The notes below the pieces were generated by a model. That model was given only the letters and a program-made list of their open reading frames with translations, searched no databases and was not told the origin of the DNA. Positions 27,158 to 39,382 of a DNA stretch of 64,000 nt are shown piece after piece; within the stretch, counting starts at the first letter, position 1, and every line of letters starts with the position of its first letter. The position numbers and the translations under genes are program-made. Source of the DNA: Paenibacillus sp. DMB5 (GTDB lineage: Bacteria; Bacillota; Bacilli; Paenibacillales; Paenibacillaceae); assembly GCF_001517085.1 (NCBI RefSeq), contig NZ_LRAC01000120.1, positions 310,001 to 374,000 of the forward strand, in the 5' to 3' direction.

Positions 27158-28312
27158 ATGGAAGAAATGAGCGGAAAGGCTAACCCTGCAGGCACAAATC
27201 TATGTGCATCCGGGTTTTACCAAGACGTATGGGAATGGGAAGCTTCGGCTTCCTCTGGAGACGGGATCAGGCTTAGTCCTTTTGATTTTGGCGAAACCGC
27301 TGAATATGAGGCCCCCAAAACGGTTGAAACGGAAGTTCACCCGTATTTGAAATCCTATACTCTACATCCCGAAGGCGGATATATTGCATACATTCCAAAT
27401 GGGCGTGTCTGGGGACCCTCTGGTTCAGTCCTGACATCGGAAGATAAACTGATCTACGACCTTTCTCCGGAATACGATGGACAACTTAACAGAATGCTGA
27501 CAGCGGAGGAACACCCGGCTTTACACCGCCAGAAGGCCCGGGAGCATTACGACCTTCAGGGGACGGCTGCCGTGTTGACCTTTTGCGGGAGCCATAATTA
27601 TTTTCATTGGTTATATGATGTGCTGCCGCGTCTGGGTATGCTTAGAATACTAAATATCCCTTTTCAAACCCTTATCATGAACCCGAATCCTTATGGAAAT
27701 TTCGTACAGGATACGTTAACTATGTTTGGCATAGCGGAATCGTCTGTGATCCGCACGGGCGAAGACCGGCAAATTCAGGCCGAACTGCTGGTGGCACCTT
27801 CACTGATGATGAATTCCCATTACCCGCCTTGGTCCACTTCTGTCCTGCGTAAGTTTATGCTGCCGGGACGCGACACCACGCTCCGTGCTCCGGGCCGTAT
27901 TTTTATCTCCCGGAGTAAAGCCTCTTCCCGCCGGATCACCAATGAGAATGAAGTAATCCGTTGTTTGGAGCCATATGGCTTCGTTCCTGTCTGTCTGGAG
28001 GATTGGACCGTAGCCCAGCAAATTCAGCTGTTTGCTTCCGCAAAAGTGATTGTTTCGCCGCATGGTGCAGGCTTGTCCAATCTTGCTTTTTGCATGATGG
28101 GAACCGTTGTTGTCGAAATTTTTCATAGACGGCATGTAGTGCCTACTTATTGGATGATCAGCAACCACAACAAACTCGATTACTATATGATGTACGGGCA
28201 GGCTGACGAAACGCTGCAGGACCGTTTTTCGGGATTTGCGGACTTATCGGTGGATCTGGATCTGCTGAAGCAAACTCTTGGTTTAGCCGGACTGAACAAG
28301 CAAAAAATATGA
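27158..28312 (+). CDS. Glycosyltransferase family 61 protein
   Basis: A 384-residue protein with no signal peptide. The central CGSHNYFHWLYDVLPRLGML and the C-terminal VIVSPHGAGLSNLAFCMMGT are diagnostic of GT61 (DUF563) proteins, which transfer sugars during polysaccharide or glycoconjugate synthesis. The ribosome binding site before the ATG at 27158 is weak (GGCGGG), so the exact start is not certain. No other glycan-assembly genes lie nearby, so donor and acceptor cannot be inferred. Confidence 0.85.
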   Translation: MEEMSGKANPAGTNLCASGFYQDVWEWEASASSGDGIRLSPFDFGETAEYEAPKTVETEVHPYLKSYTLHPEGGYIAYIPNGRVWGPSGSVLTSEDKLIYDLSPEYDGQLNRMLTAEEHPALHRQKAREHYDLQGTAAVLTFCGSHNYFHWLYDVLPRLGMLRILNIPFQTLIMNPNPYGNFVQDTLTMFGIAESSVIRTGEDRQIQAELLVAPSLMMNSHYPPWSTSVLRKFMLPGRDTTLRAPGRIFISRSKASSRRITNENEVIRCLEPYGFVPVCLEDWTVAQQIQLFASAKVIVSPHGAGLSNLAFCMMGTVVVEIFHRRHVVPTYWMISNHNKLDYYMMYGQADETLQDRFSGFADLSVDLDLLKQTLGLAGLNKQKI

Positions 28313-28452
28313 AAAAACCATTCGATAGCGCAGATGTAATATCATTCCTATTGCATTCAAAGCGAATCTGAAATATATTGAATATATAAATAGTTGACCC
28401 CTCAATCATTGATGGATCAAATAAAAATATAAACTTCAAGGAGAGAACCAGC

Positions 28453-29091
28453 ATGAAAGAATTTCAGCAAACCAATGATTTTAATGAGATTGTATATGGA
28501 CGCCGTTCCATCAAAACCTATGATCCCTCTGTGAAAATCAGCAGAGAAGAAATGACGGAAATTCTGAAGGAAGCCAGTACGGCTCCTTCGTCTATCAATA
28601 TGCAGCCATGGCGCTTCCTGGTAATTGACAGTGAAGAAGGAAAGCAAAAGCTCGCTCCCCTCTCGCGTTTCAATAAGGAGAAAGTTCTTCAGGCCTCTGC
28701 TGTCATTGCAATCTTTGGCGACATGAACAATTTCGATTACGCAGAGGAAATCTATGGTAAAGCTGTAGAGCTCGGCTATATGCCGCAAGAAGTAAAAGAT
28801 TATCAGCTGAATGCCTTCAAGCCCCTGTATTCGCAGATTAGCGATAAAGATATGCGCGATATTATTCTGCTCGATGCCGGGCTGGTGTCCATGCAGCTGA
28901 TGCTGGTTGCACGTGCGCACGGGTACGACACGAATCCGATCGGCGGCTATGAGAAGGACCAGATCGCTGAAGCCTTCGGATTGGACAAAGAGCGCTATCT
29001 GCCGGTCATGCTGCTGACCATCGGTAAGGCTGCCAGTGAAGGCTTCACTTCTTACCGTCTGCCAGTTGACCAAACGACAGTTTGGGCTTAA
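28453..29091 (+). CDS. Nitroreductase-family protein
   Basis: A 212-residue FMN-dependent oxidoreductase. The N-terminal YGRRSIKTYDPSVKISREEM supplies the flavin phosphate-binding arginines; APSSINMQPWRFLVI, LDAGLVSMQLMLVARAHGYD and TNPIGGYEKDQIAEAFGL are family-typical. AAGGAG lies upstream of the ATG at 28453. It probably reduces nitro compounds or quinones with NAD(P)H in the cytoplasm. The MarR gene follows after a terminator and may regulate it; such pairs commonly respond to electrophiles or phenolics. Confidence 0.9.
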   Translation: MKEFQQTNDFNEIVYGRRSIKTYDPSVKISREEMTEILKEASTAPSSINMQPWRFLVIDSEEGKQKLAPLSRFNKEKVLQASAVIAIFGDMNNFDYAEEIYGKAVELGYMPQEVKDYQLNAFKPLYSQISDKDMRDIILLDAGLVSMQLMLVARAHGYDTNPIGGYEKDQIAEAFGLDKERYLPVMLLTIGKAASEGFTSYRLPVDQTTVWA

Positions 29092-29126
29092 GGTAAACAT
29101 TATCTGCTTACTTGAATAACTATTGC

Positions 29127-29156
29127 AGAAGACGGAGAACAGCTCCGTCTTCTTTT
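29127..29156 (+). terminator. Terminator after the nitroreductase gene
   Basis: AGAAGACGGAG (29127-29137) pairs perfectly with CTCCGTCTTCT (29143-29153) around a short loop and is followed by TTTT. Confidence 0.85.
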
Positions 29157-29181
29157 AACATCACATCAAGGAGGGAACACC

Positions 29182-29607
29182 ATGAATTGTTCAATGGAAC
29201 AAGAAGCTGTATTGTACCTGCTCAAAAAAATGAGTAATGAGCTCAGCCCGAAATTCGAGCGCTGCACAGGCATCGGCTCTTCGAGGTACGATCTGCTATA
29301 TCAGCTATATATCGCGGATGAGGTAACCCAGAGTAACCTGCAGAAGGCCATTCACATCGACAGTGCTGCTATTACACGTCACCTGAAGCAGCTTGAGGCG
29401 GAAGGCATGGTGACCAGAAGACGCAACCCGGAAGATCAGCGGGTGACTTTTGTGCGGCTGACCGAGGAATGCCGGAGTCGCATTGTGAATCTTAACAAGG
29501 AACGGACCGAATTCGTCCGGCAGCTGCTTAACGGCTTCAGTGAGCAGGAGATGAGTCTGCTGACAGACATGCTAACCCGGTTGCATCACAATCTGAAGGA
29601 TCTTTAA
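29182..29607 (+). CDS. MarR-family transcriptional regulator
   Basis: A 141-residue winged-helix protein. VTQSNLQKAIHIDSAAITRH then LKQLEAEGMVTRRRNPEDQR is the MarR helix-turn-helix plus wing, with the conserved D-x-R at the wing tip. AAGGAGGG precedes the ATG. It lies 90 bases downstream of the nitroreductase gene on the same strand and is separated from it by a terminator, so it probably has its own promoter there. It likely represses the nitroreductase gene or itself. A cysteine near the N-terminus (CSMEQEAV) and another at position 28 could serve as redox sensors, but that is speculation. Confidence 0.88.
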   Translation: MNCSMEQEAVLYLLKKMSNELSPKFERCTGIGSSRYDLLYQLYIADEVTQSNLQKAIHIDSAAITRHLKQLEAEGMVTRRRNPEDQRVTFVRLTEECRSRIVNLNKERTEFVRQLLNGFSEQEMSLLTDMLTRLHHNLKDL

Positions 29608-29690
29608 GGTGTCGTATAAGGCGGATTTTGCGTCCGCCGCCGCGGAACCCGGCTCCAGTCTGAGTCATCATGCTTCATGCATGAGATAGG

Positions 29691-31364
29691 TTAGCCGCGT
29701 TTGGCAGCTTGCATCAGCTCTTCAAGAACCTGCTTCTTATCCCCTTCAGCCTTGTCAGCAAGCTTCTTCAGCTTGTCCTTACCGCCCCAAATAAGGTACA
29801 CAAGATGTTCCACCTGGTAGTACTGGAGACCGCGGACCTGATTGAGCAGCAGTGTGAGCAGCTGATCATCCTCGATCTCTTTAATCATCTTTAGCTTTAA
29901 TGAATCCGTACTGTACAGCATACACGTAACCAGAATAGAAAGAGTCTCCGTGCTAATGCCGTAATGACCATATAATGCTGCTGTGAACCCGTTCTGGACC
30001 GACTGATGTTCAACGTCTACCTTTTCCATGTATTCTCTGACCAATGGGAAGTATGCCCGGTCTGTGAGACCAAGGCCAAAGACCGCATAGCTGCCCGGCA
30101 TGCAGCACTTCTCCCCTTCCGCATCCGTATACCATTCGAAGGTTTCCATGGCAGCCCTTGCGTACTCTTCCAGCAACGGGTGGACCTCAGGGTACTCAAG
30201 CGCATTCGCAAAAAAACGGTGCGTGCCCGACTTGGCTAGTCCCTTGATCGGCAGCCAGCTTTTAACTGAAGATTTCAGCTTAATCTGATAGCTTTTGGGA
30301 AAGCCACGTTCAAGCAGCGTAATCAGGAACCGGAGCGCCTGACCGTAGCTCTCCCCTGACTCCTGCTTCATATGGATACTTACCTCAGCAAACACATCAT
30401 TAGCTATACAATCCACCAGTTCAGCCTTAAGTCTGGTAACATCCTCAGCCAAGGCTCCGCTGCCCTCCCGGATTAGCCGGTCAGCCCGGGTGCTGCCGAG
30501 TGCGGTCACGCAATTCAGGAAGGTGAGCCCGGTGCTTCTGCTGTAGGAAGGCTCATATCTGAGGATGCTTACTGCACTATAGATCACCAGCTCTACAGCT
30601 TCTTGTCCGCTCCCGCTCTTCTCCAGCACGGCACCGTTCTTCTTCGTATATTCCTTCTGCCATTCGCTGCCTGTGTTCTCGAAGTATCGGGGCAGCCACT
30701 GCTCCTCAACCCAATTCCTTAGGGCCACGGTCAGTGTATTGCGGTGCTCTGCAAGCTGCTTGCTTCCCTTATTCAGCTCTTGTATCCGCTCATACAGTCC
30801 AATGATTCTGCCGGAATCCAAGACAGGAAACAATTCTTCATCCAGCAGATGCCGGGCTAAGAAAAAAGTTTCTAATGGTTTGGTCGGATATTTGCCGGCT
30901 TCAAGCTTGCTGGAGATATAGGAGCTGATCCGGTCCAGCAGCAGCTGCTTCTTCGCGTCGTCCATATATTTGAGAATAGGCACTTTGACAGTGCTGCCGT
31001 TTATTACTTGGAAGTTCCCTTCAAAATTAAACCGGTAATCCAGCACTGCAGAAGGGAGTGAATTTAATCTATGCTGCATATAACGGGCAAGCTCAGGAAC
31101 AATCTGCTCCCGCACCTGCTCCTCTGTAAGCCCGCCGCTGGTACTCAGCCTGCTTTTGCCCGGCACAGATAAATCCAGTGGGTAATCCGTCACATCCACT
31201 CTGCCACCCTCATATTTAAGGAGTGCGTACCCGTGAATGCCGACCTGAAGCGTAGTGCGTTTTACAATTTTCTCTGCATCCTTATCGTTGATGTATGCGA
31301 TCCACTTGTCTATTTCCTGCTTCATTTCTTCAAGAATAGCTTCCATTGAATAATCCATGGCCAT
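29691..31364 (-). CDS. Unrecognised 557-residue protein, possibly of the DUF6138 type
   Basis: A long, mostly helical soluble protein without signal peptide or membrane segment. It begins MAMDYSMEAILEEMKQEIDK and ends with a charged Lys/Glu-rich helix. A run such as LITLLERGFPKSYQIKLKSS, then GTHRFFANALEYPEVHPLLE, repeats leucine-rich helices that suggest a HEAT-like solenoid. I have a weak memory of similar Bacillus and Paenibacillus proteins under the label DUF6138, but I cannot confirm it. An AGGAG-type site precedes the ATG cluster. It stands alone, with no functional partner. No function is proposed. Confidence 0.7.
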   Translation of the reverse strand: MAMDYSMEAILEEMKQEIDKWIAYINDKDAEKIVKRTTLQVGIHGYALLKYEGGRVDVTDYPLDLSVPGKSRLSTSGGLTEEQVREQIVPELARYMQHRLNSLPSAVLDYRFNFEGNFQVINGSTVKVPILKYMDDAKKQLLLDRISSYISSKLEAGKYPTKPLETFFLARHLLDEELFPVLDSGRIIGLYERIQELNKGSKQLAEHRNTLTVALRNWVEEQWLPRYFENTGSEWQKEYTKKNGAVLEKSGSGQEAVELVIYSAVSILRYEPSYSRSTGLTFLNCVTALGSTRADRLIREGSGALAEDVTRLKAELVDCIANDVFAEVSIHMKQESGESYGQALRFLITLLERGFPKSYQIKLKSSVKSWLPIKGLAKSGTHRFFANALEYPEVHPLLEEYARAAMETFEWYTDAEGEKCCMPGSYAVFGLGLTDRAYFPLVREYMEKVDVEHQSVQNGFTAALYGHYGISTETLSILVTCMLYSTDSLKLKMIKEIEDDQLLTLLLNQVRGLQYYQVEHLVYLIWGGKDKLKKLADKAEGDKKQVLEELMQAAKRG

Positions 31365-31547
31365 TACAAGCTCCTTTACACAGCAATATCGGAAGTGAGG
31401 TTATGAAATCTACTCTATTATTAATTACATTAGATATTACAGTATCTTTATATACTGTTCAAATTTGCTCCAAAACAGGAATGGCCAGCTCTGTTATCCG
31501 CTGATAACCTATCTGGTTAGGTGATTTATCTACGGTGAATGAGTCAA

Positions 31548-31574
31548 AGAGCAGCCGGGGGCTGCTCTTTTTTT
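31548..31574. terminator. Strong GC hairpin with T-run downstream of the GNAT gene
   Basis: AGAGCAGCC and GGCTGCTCT pair around a 3-base loop; the T-run TTTTTTT follows on the plus strand and only TTT on the minus strand. It lies directly past the end of the minus-strand acetyltransferase gene. The gap 31376-31547 shows nothing else recognisable. Confidence 0.7.
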
Positions 31575-31582
31575 AATGACAA

Positions 31583-32134
31583 TCATATAGTTACTTTTAC
31601 GATTCCGTAGTAATGCTTATCATCGTATACTCCAGTATCGCTATAATAGTAACTTTCTTTATGTGTACCTTCATATTGCATATGAGCTTTCTGCATCACC
31701 TTTCCAGATACCGCATTCTGCCCGCGGTGATATGCCTGCAGCCGGTGCAGTGAAGTATGGGTAAAGGTATACTGTATTACTGCTGTTAAAGCCTCAGTGG
31801 CATACCCATTATTTTGATACGACCGGCCGATGCAGTATTCAATTTCAGCAAGATGATGGTCCTCGTCAACCTGACAAAAGGCGATTTGTCCAATACATTC
31901 CTCATGATCTTTAAGTATGATCGCCCACCGGTAAAAATCATTTCTATTATAGGACAGCACCCATTGCTGCAGTAACTCTTCTACTAAAGCTATACTACTA
32001 TAGACAGGTTCACCGTAATTGCTTTGGACATCTATGTCATTGATCCAGTTAGCATGCATACTCGGTGCATCTTCCACTCTAAATGGTCTTAGCTTCAACC
32101 TTACAGTATTTATGGTTTCAGTTGCCGCCCGCAA
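31583..32134 (-). CDS. GNAT-family N-acetyltransferase, RimJ/RimL-like
   Basis: A 183-residue acetyltransferase of the RimJ/RimL group. The N-terminus TINTVRLKLRPFRVEDAPSM is the typical beta-strand start; IGRSYQNNGYATEALTAVIQ is the acetyl-CoA loop (Q-x3-GYATEA), and LHRLQAYHRGQNAVSGKVMQ is the usual motif B with its conserved H and N. It could acetylate a ribosomal protein, an amino sugar or an antibiotic; sequence alone does not decide. It stands alone between a hairpin terminator and the thioredoxin-reductase-like gene. Confidence 0.88.
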   Translation of the reverse strand: MRAATETINTVRLKLRPFRVEDAPSMHANWINDIDVQSNYGEPVYSSIALVEELLQQWVLSYNRNDFYRWAIILKDHEECIGQIAFCQVDEDHHLAEIEYCIGRSYQNNGYATEALTAVIQYTFTHTSLHRLQAYHRGQNAVSGKVMQKAHMQYEGTHKESYYYSDTGVYDDKHYYGIVKVTI

Positions 32135-32244
32135 TGATTTCCCTCCATCATCACATGATTATTCTGAAGATACATTCAGTTTACCGGCAGATTATAAAAG
32201 CGGCCATACACTAAACCACAGTAAATTTAGACTTCCACACTGCA

Positions 32245-33167
32245 CTATTCCACTGACACACTTGCATCCCATGCCTCTCCGTTCAGCTCAGAATTGATGG
32301 TAATGGCAGTCAACGCGCCGGAAGCTGCCGCTGCAATCGCCTGATACTTTTCAGAGGCGGCATCTCCTGCTGAGAAGACTCCGGGGATATTGGTTTTGCC
32401 AAAATCATCAGTGAGTACACTGCCCCCATCATTCATTTCACAGCCTAATGCTTGCGGGAGATCCGAGCCTCTTGTCAGCTTGGGAGCGAAAAAAATCCCC
32501 TCGCAAGGAAGTCTGGTTTCATCCTCTAAAACCACCTGCTGCACCATTCCTCCCTCCGATTCAATTGTTCTTATTGCTGCTTCATGCACCAGCACCCCAT
32601 GCCGCGCCAGCTCCCCGCGTTCTTCACCGGTCAATTCCGCCGGCCCGTTAGTACAAATACTGTAATCTTTCGTCCAGCCGGAGATTACTTTTGCCAGGTG
32701 CAGTGCGTGGGCTCCACTGACAATCAGGATGAGCTTCTTGTCCCGGAGCTCCCAGCCGTCACAATACGGGCAGACAAAGGCGCTTGTGCCATAGACCTCA
32801 GCCAGTCCGTCAACGGTCAGCGGAAGATCTTTTTTTCCAACAGCAAAAAGCAGCTTCTTACAATGATATACCGCGCCTGAGACTGTTGTAATTTCAAAAG
32901 CGCCATCTTTCCCTGAAACGGCTGAAGCAGTGTCACTGACACAGCTAACAGACGGATATGCCGCCAGCTCCTCATGCGCCGTCTTCCGGAATTCCCTTGG
33001 ACTTGCCCCATCTCTTGTAAGAAAGCCATGTGTCTCACGTGTAACGATATTCCTCGGCTGCAGATCGTCAATCACAATGACAGATTTTCGGCCCGGCCCA
33101 GAACTAACGCTGCATTTAGACCCGCCGGTCCTCCGCCGATAATAACTACATCTGATTTTCCACTCAT
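32245..33167 (-). CDS. Thioredoxin-reductase-like NAD(P)/FAD oxidoreductase, one-base frame break
   Basis: From the ATG at 33167 (AAGGG 8 bases upstream) the protein starts MSGKSDVVIIGGGPAGLNAA, a clean FAD motif, but the frame breaks after GRA; the rest, KSVIVIDDLQPRNIVTRETHG and onward, lies in another frame. Inserting one C in the GGCC run at 33090-33094 joins them into 307 residues. The CPYCDGWE motif resembles the redox-active site region of this family, although the thioredoxin-reductase Cys pair is normally C-x2-C as here; FSAGDAASEKYQAIAAAASG is the C-terminal FAD site. It is likely a small-thiol or bacillithiol-type disulfide reductase, or a related NAD(P)H reductase. An alternative TTG start at 33171 reads a meaningless N-terminus and is rejected. 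Confidence 0.83.
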
Positions 33168-33395
33168 CCAAAGCACCCTTTCAAGAGTTATAATATCCGT
33201 AATTATAAAAAGCTATTACAGACTCCTTATATCTACGATAGCCGGAACAGGTGCATAAAGCAAGTCTTTTTCTTGCATCGTAGTGCATCATATAACCGTA
33301 TTACCGTTAAAATTTGGCCTTCACCAGTTTCTTTAAGACCTAAGGCACGCTCTGCTGTCCACCCCGGACTATGCGGAACGTGCCTTTTCCTATTA

Positions 33396-34217
33396 TCATG
33401 TATCCAGCCCGTGCAGCTGTTTGAACTGCTCCGGCTGCATACCGGTCAACCGTTTGAATACAGCACAGAAGTAGCTGGCATTCTCGAAGCCGGTCAGCTG
33501 GGCAATCTCATACAGCTTTTTCTCCCGCTGCTGGAACATCAGCTGCTTGCTGCGGTTAATGCGCTGCTTGTTGATATAGGTCACCGGCCGGTCATGAACC
33601 GTCCGCTGAAACAGCCGGCACAGGTATTGCGGCGAAACAGAAATCACCTCTGCCAGCTCCTTCAAGGGCAGTGCCCGATGCAGATGCTGCTCAATATGTT
33701 CCAGCACCGGCTTGATCCGCACCAGCTCATCCTCCTCGCTGGCAGGCGGGAGATTCCGCTTCAGGTCGAGCAGCATCGCATACAGCAGCTTGGAGCGCTC
33801 CAGATTATTGTCCAGATCATTGGCATCCGGCAGCTGAAGCAGCTCATGAAACGGAACCAGAAGCTCAATATCCCTCAATCTCCGGACTCCTGATTCCCGG
33901 ATACCAGCATATGATAGCATTCCCCCTGCCTCTCTCCCGTTAAACGATATCCATGCCAGCTCCCATTCCCGGCTAATGGGTGTGTAGGAATGAGGTATAT
34001 CAGGGAAGGTGAAGAATATCTCTCCGGGTCCAACTACATACCGCTTCTCCCCGACTGTCAGTTCCCCTTTACCGCTCAGCACCTGATGCAGCTGGTAATC
34101 GGGAAATCCGGCAGGACGTGCGGTTTCTTCCTGATGCTCCCAATATCCAATCGTTGTAGAATACAGCGGCAGCTGAATCGTATCATCCACCGCGCAGAAC
34201 ACCATCATGCTCTTCAT
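33396..34217 (-). CDS. AraC-family regulator, divergent from beta-galactosidase
   Basis: A 273-residue regulator with an N-terminal cupin sugar-sensing domain (LHQVLSGKGELTVGEKRYVV, then GPGEIFFTFPDIPHSYTPI) and two C-terminal AraC helix-turn-helices (LKELAEVISVSPQYLCRLFQ; YEIAQLTGFENASYFCAVFK). It is transcribed away from the GH2 gene; the start codons are 108 bases apart, so a shared control region is likely. I infer that it activates lacZ-type expression in response to a galactoside. Confidence 0.92.
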   Translation of the reverse strand: MKSMMVFCAVDDTIQLPLYSTTIGYWEHQEETARPAGFPDYQLHQVLSGKGELTVGEKRYVVGPGEIFFTFPDIPHSYTPISREWELAWISFNGREAGGMLSYAGIRESGVRRLRDIELLVPFHELLQLPDANDLDNNLERSKLLYAMLLDLKRNLPPASEEDELVRIKPVLEHIEQHLHRALPLKELAEVISVSPQYLCRLFQRTVHDRPVTYINKQRINRSKQLMFQQREKKLYEIAQLTGFENASYFCAVFKRLTGMQPEQFKQLHGLDT

Positions 34218-34256
34218 AGTTATCCACCTGTTTCATATTTTATTATAAGACACTAA

Positions 34257-37439
<3,183 letters not shown>

Positions 37440-37456
37440 GACGTATCGTTAGTTAT

Positions 37457-37492
37457 AAGGAGAGTCCGCGTTATGCGGACTCTCCTTTTATT
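37457..37492. terminator. Terminator between lacZ and the SgrR-like gene
   Basis: AAGGAGAGTCCGC (37457-37469) and GCGGACTCTCCTT (37475-37487) form a 13-bp stem followed by TTATTTTA on the plus strand. The stop of the opposing SgrR-like gene lies at its edge, so it may serve both strands. Confidence 0.85.
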
Positions 37493-39268
37493 TTACCCAG
37501 ACGTCCTTATAGTTGATCTTCCCCCACGCATTTAGAGATATGCCGTGAAGAGAACGGTCATAGCCGACTTCCTGGACACTATGGTATATAAACAGCACAT
37601 TCAGCTGCTGCTTTAGCTCCTCCTCAGCCTCTCTAAGCACATTCAGCTGCTCGTCCTCACCCGTTTCAATCAAGGCATCAGCGACTATAGCATCTATTTT
37701 TGCCCTTAGCGGGGCTTGCAGATGATTGCGGATATACCCGTGTATAGAGCGGTACATTTCAATTAGAGTGATGGCAGGCTGATCTCCCAGCACCTCTCCA
37801 GCATAGATCATATCCGCCTGCAGGATCACCTCTGCCTGTGACAGCTCTCGGATCGGCAGAATAGTGAGTTCTATCTGGACTCCTATTTGGCTGCATGCTG
37901 CCATAATCCAGCGGGTATCCTCCTCATTGCTGAAATATTCATAGGTATAGAGCTGCAGCGTTTCTCCGTTATAAGAGGATTGTTCCAGGCTTTTTCTTGC
38001 AGCTTCTATTGATATATCCCTTCCATAATCAGCATTATAATAGCCGGGATGAAATCCTGATGAGGGCTTATTTCTTCTTCCTTTCAGCTCACGAATCATA
38101 TACTCTCGGCTGAGAGCAAAATGTATAGCCTGGCGCAAACTATAATCCTGAAGTACACCCGGCTTGGAGAGGTTAAAGGTAAGAACAGTGCTGCCCAATT
38201 CCAGCTGGTTCAATTTTTGTTGGGCTTCCCCCTTATCAATCGCTTCAAAATACAGCAGCTGCGCTTGTCCGGAAGGCTGTGTATGCCGCAGCTCCTCCTC
38301 ATAATCAGGCCAGACCCACATTTCAATAACATCTAAAAACGGACGTCGGCAAAGTAATGCTCATTAGCGTCCATGATTAGCATCGACTCTGTATTATTCC
38401 GCATACAAAATGGTCCCGTGCCTGCCGGCAACCGTGCAAAGTTACGTCTGGCATCCAGCTGCTCCAGATCATCCGGTACAATGGAGAAACGTTCAGTAGC
38501 GATAAAATGTGCAAAAAGCGCATTCCTTTCCCTCAGCTCAAAGCAGACACTGTATGTATTGGCAACTTCTATGGCCTGCACACTATTAATCAGCCAGTCC
38601 TCCCCGTTCCACTGCCGGATCCTATTAAATGTGTACTGCACGTCCTTAGCCTTAAAGGGTTTGCCGTGATGAAACAGCACACCTTTGCGGAGATAAAAGG
38701 TCCAGCGTCTGAACGTCCCGTCATGCTCCCAGTGATGAGCCAGTCCAGGCTTCAGCTTTTTGCTGAACGGATCATATCGGGTCAAAGTGTCGAACAGCTG
38801 GCTGATTAAATGCGCTTCTGTGCGCCGCACGACCTTCATCGGGTCAAGATCTAGGACAGGCCTGTAAAACGGATAACGCAGGACATCCTCCTCAGTCCGC
38901 TCCTTCTGCACACCGAACCAGTTGCCCAGCCATGTATGAAATTCAGCTCGAACCGATTCCCGTTCACTTGCCTGTATGCATGCAAAGGCTTCACTTAGCT
39001 GTCCATTCAGACTTAAGGTTTGAGCTCTGGCGAGAATTAATTCATCTTTATTGCGCAGCAGGGCCAGCTGGGACGAATTGCCCCTGCCCAGTCCGGATTT
39101 CCAGCCGATGAAATGCTGCTCTTTCAGCTTTTGAATCAGAAATTGCGCATTACGGCGGGTGCAGTCAAAGACTAACGCCAGTTCGTTTATTGTGACCGGA
39201 AACCACTCGCCGTCAGCTTGTGCAGGGTAATGGTTTTTTAGCTGCAAATAATATTCCTCTATGTCCAC
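37488..39268 (-). CDS. SgrR-like regulator with solute-binding domain, one-base frame break
   Basis: The N-terminal 110 residues carry an SgrR-type helix-turn-helix (INELALVFDCTRRNAQFLIQ) and the rest resembles an oligopeptide-type family 5 solute-binding protein (LAHHWEHDGTFRRWTFYLRK; LRQAIHFALSREYMIRELKG). After HYFADVRF the frame stops at 38333, and coding resumes in another frame as LDVIEMWVWPDYEEELRHTQ. One inserted base (a sixth T in the T5 run, or a C in TCCG) restores about 593 residues, the normal size for these proteins. The start is a GTG (39268) with AGGAGGAG upstream. It is divergent from an MFS pump and may control it by sensing a ligand with its binding domain, as other proteins of this architecture do. 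Confidence 0.85.
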
Positions 39269-39382
39269 TACTACTCCTCCTCTAAAAGGCGAAAGGTTGC
39301 AAATGATCTTTCTATTTTTGTTCTACTTTTGTAAAAGTATAATTTGAGGCAACCCGTTAGTAAAGAGGAGTGTGTGATTAAA

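Noticed and set aside
33168..33171. TTG start of the thioredoxin-reductase-like gene in the downstream frame
   Set aside because: It gives a nonsense N-terminus, whereas the ATG at 33167 gives the FAD motif with a good ribosome binding site.
33342..33388. Terminator hairpin after the AraC gene
   Set aside because: AAGGCACG / CGTGCCTT pair, but the loop is long and no T-run follows in the gene's direction, so a terminator is not supported.
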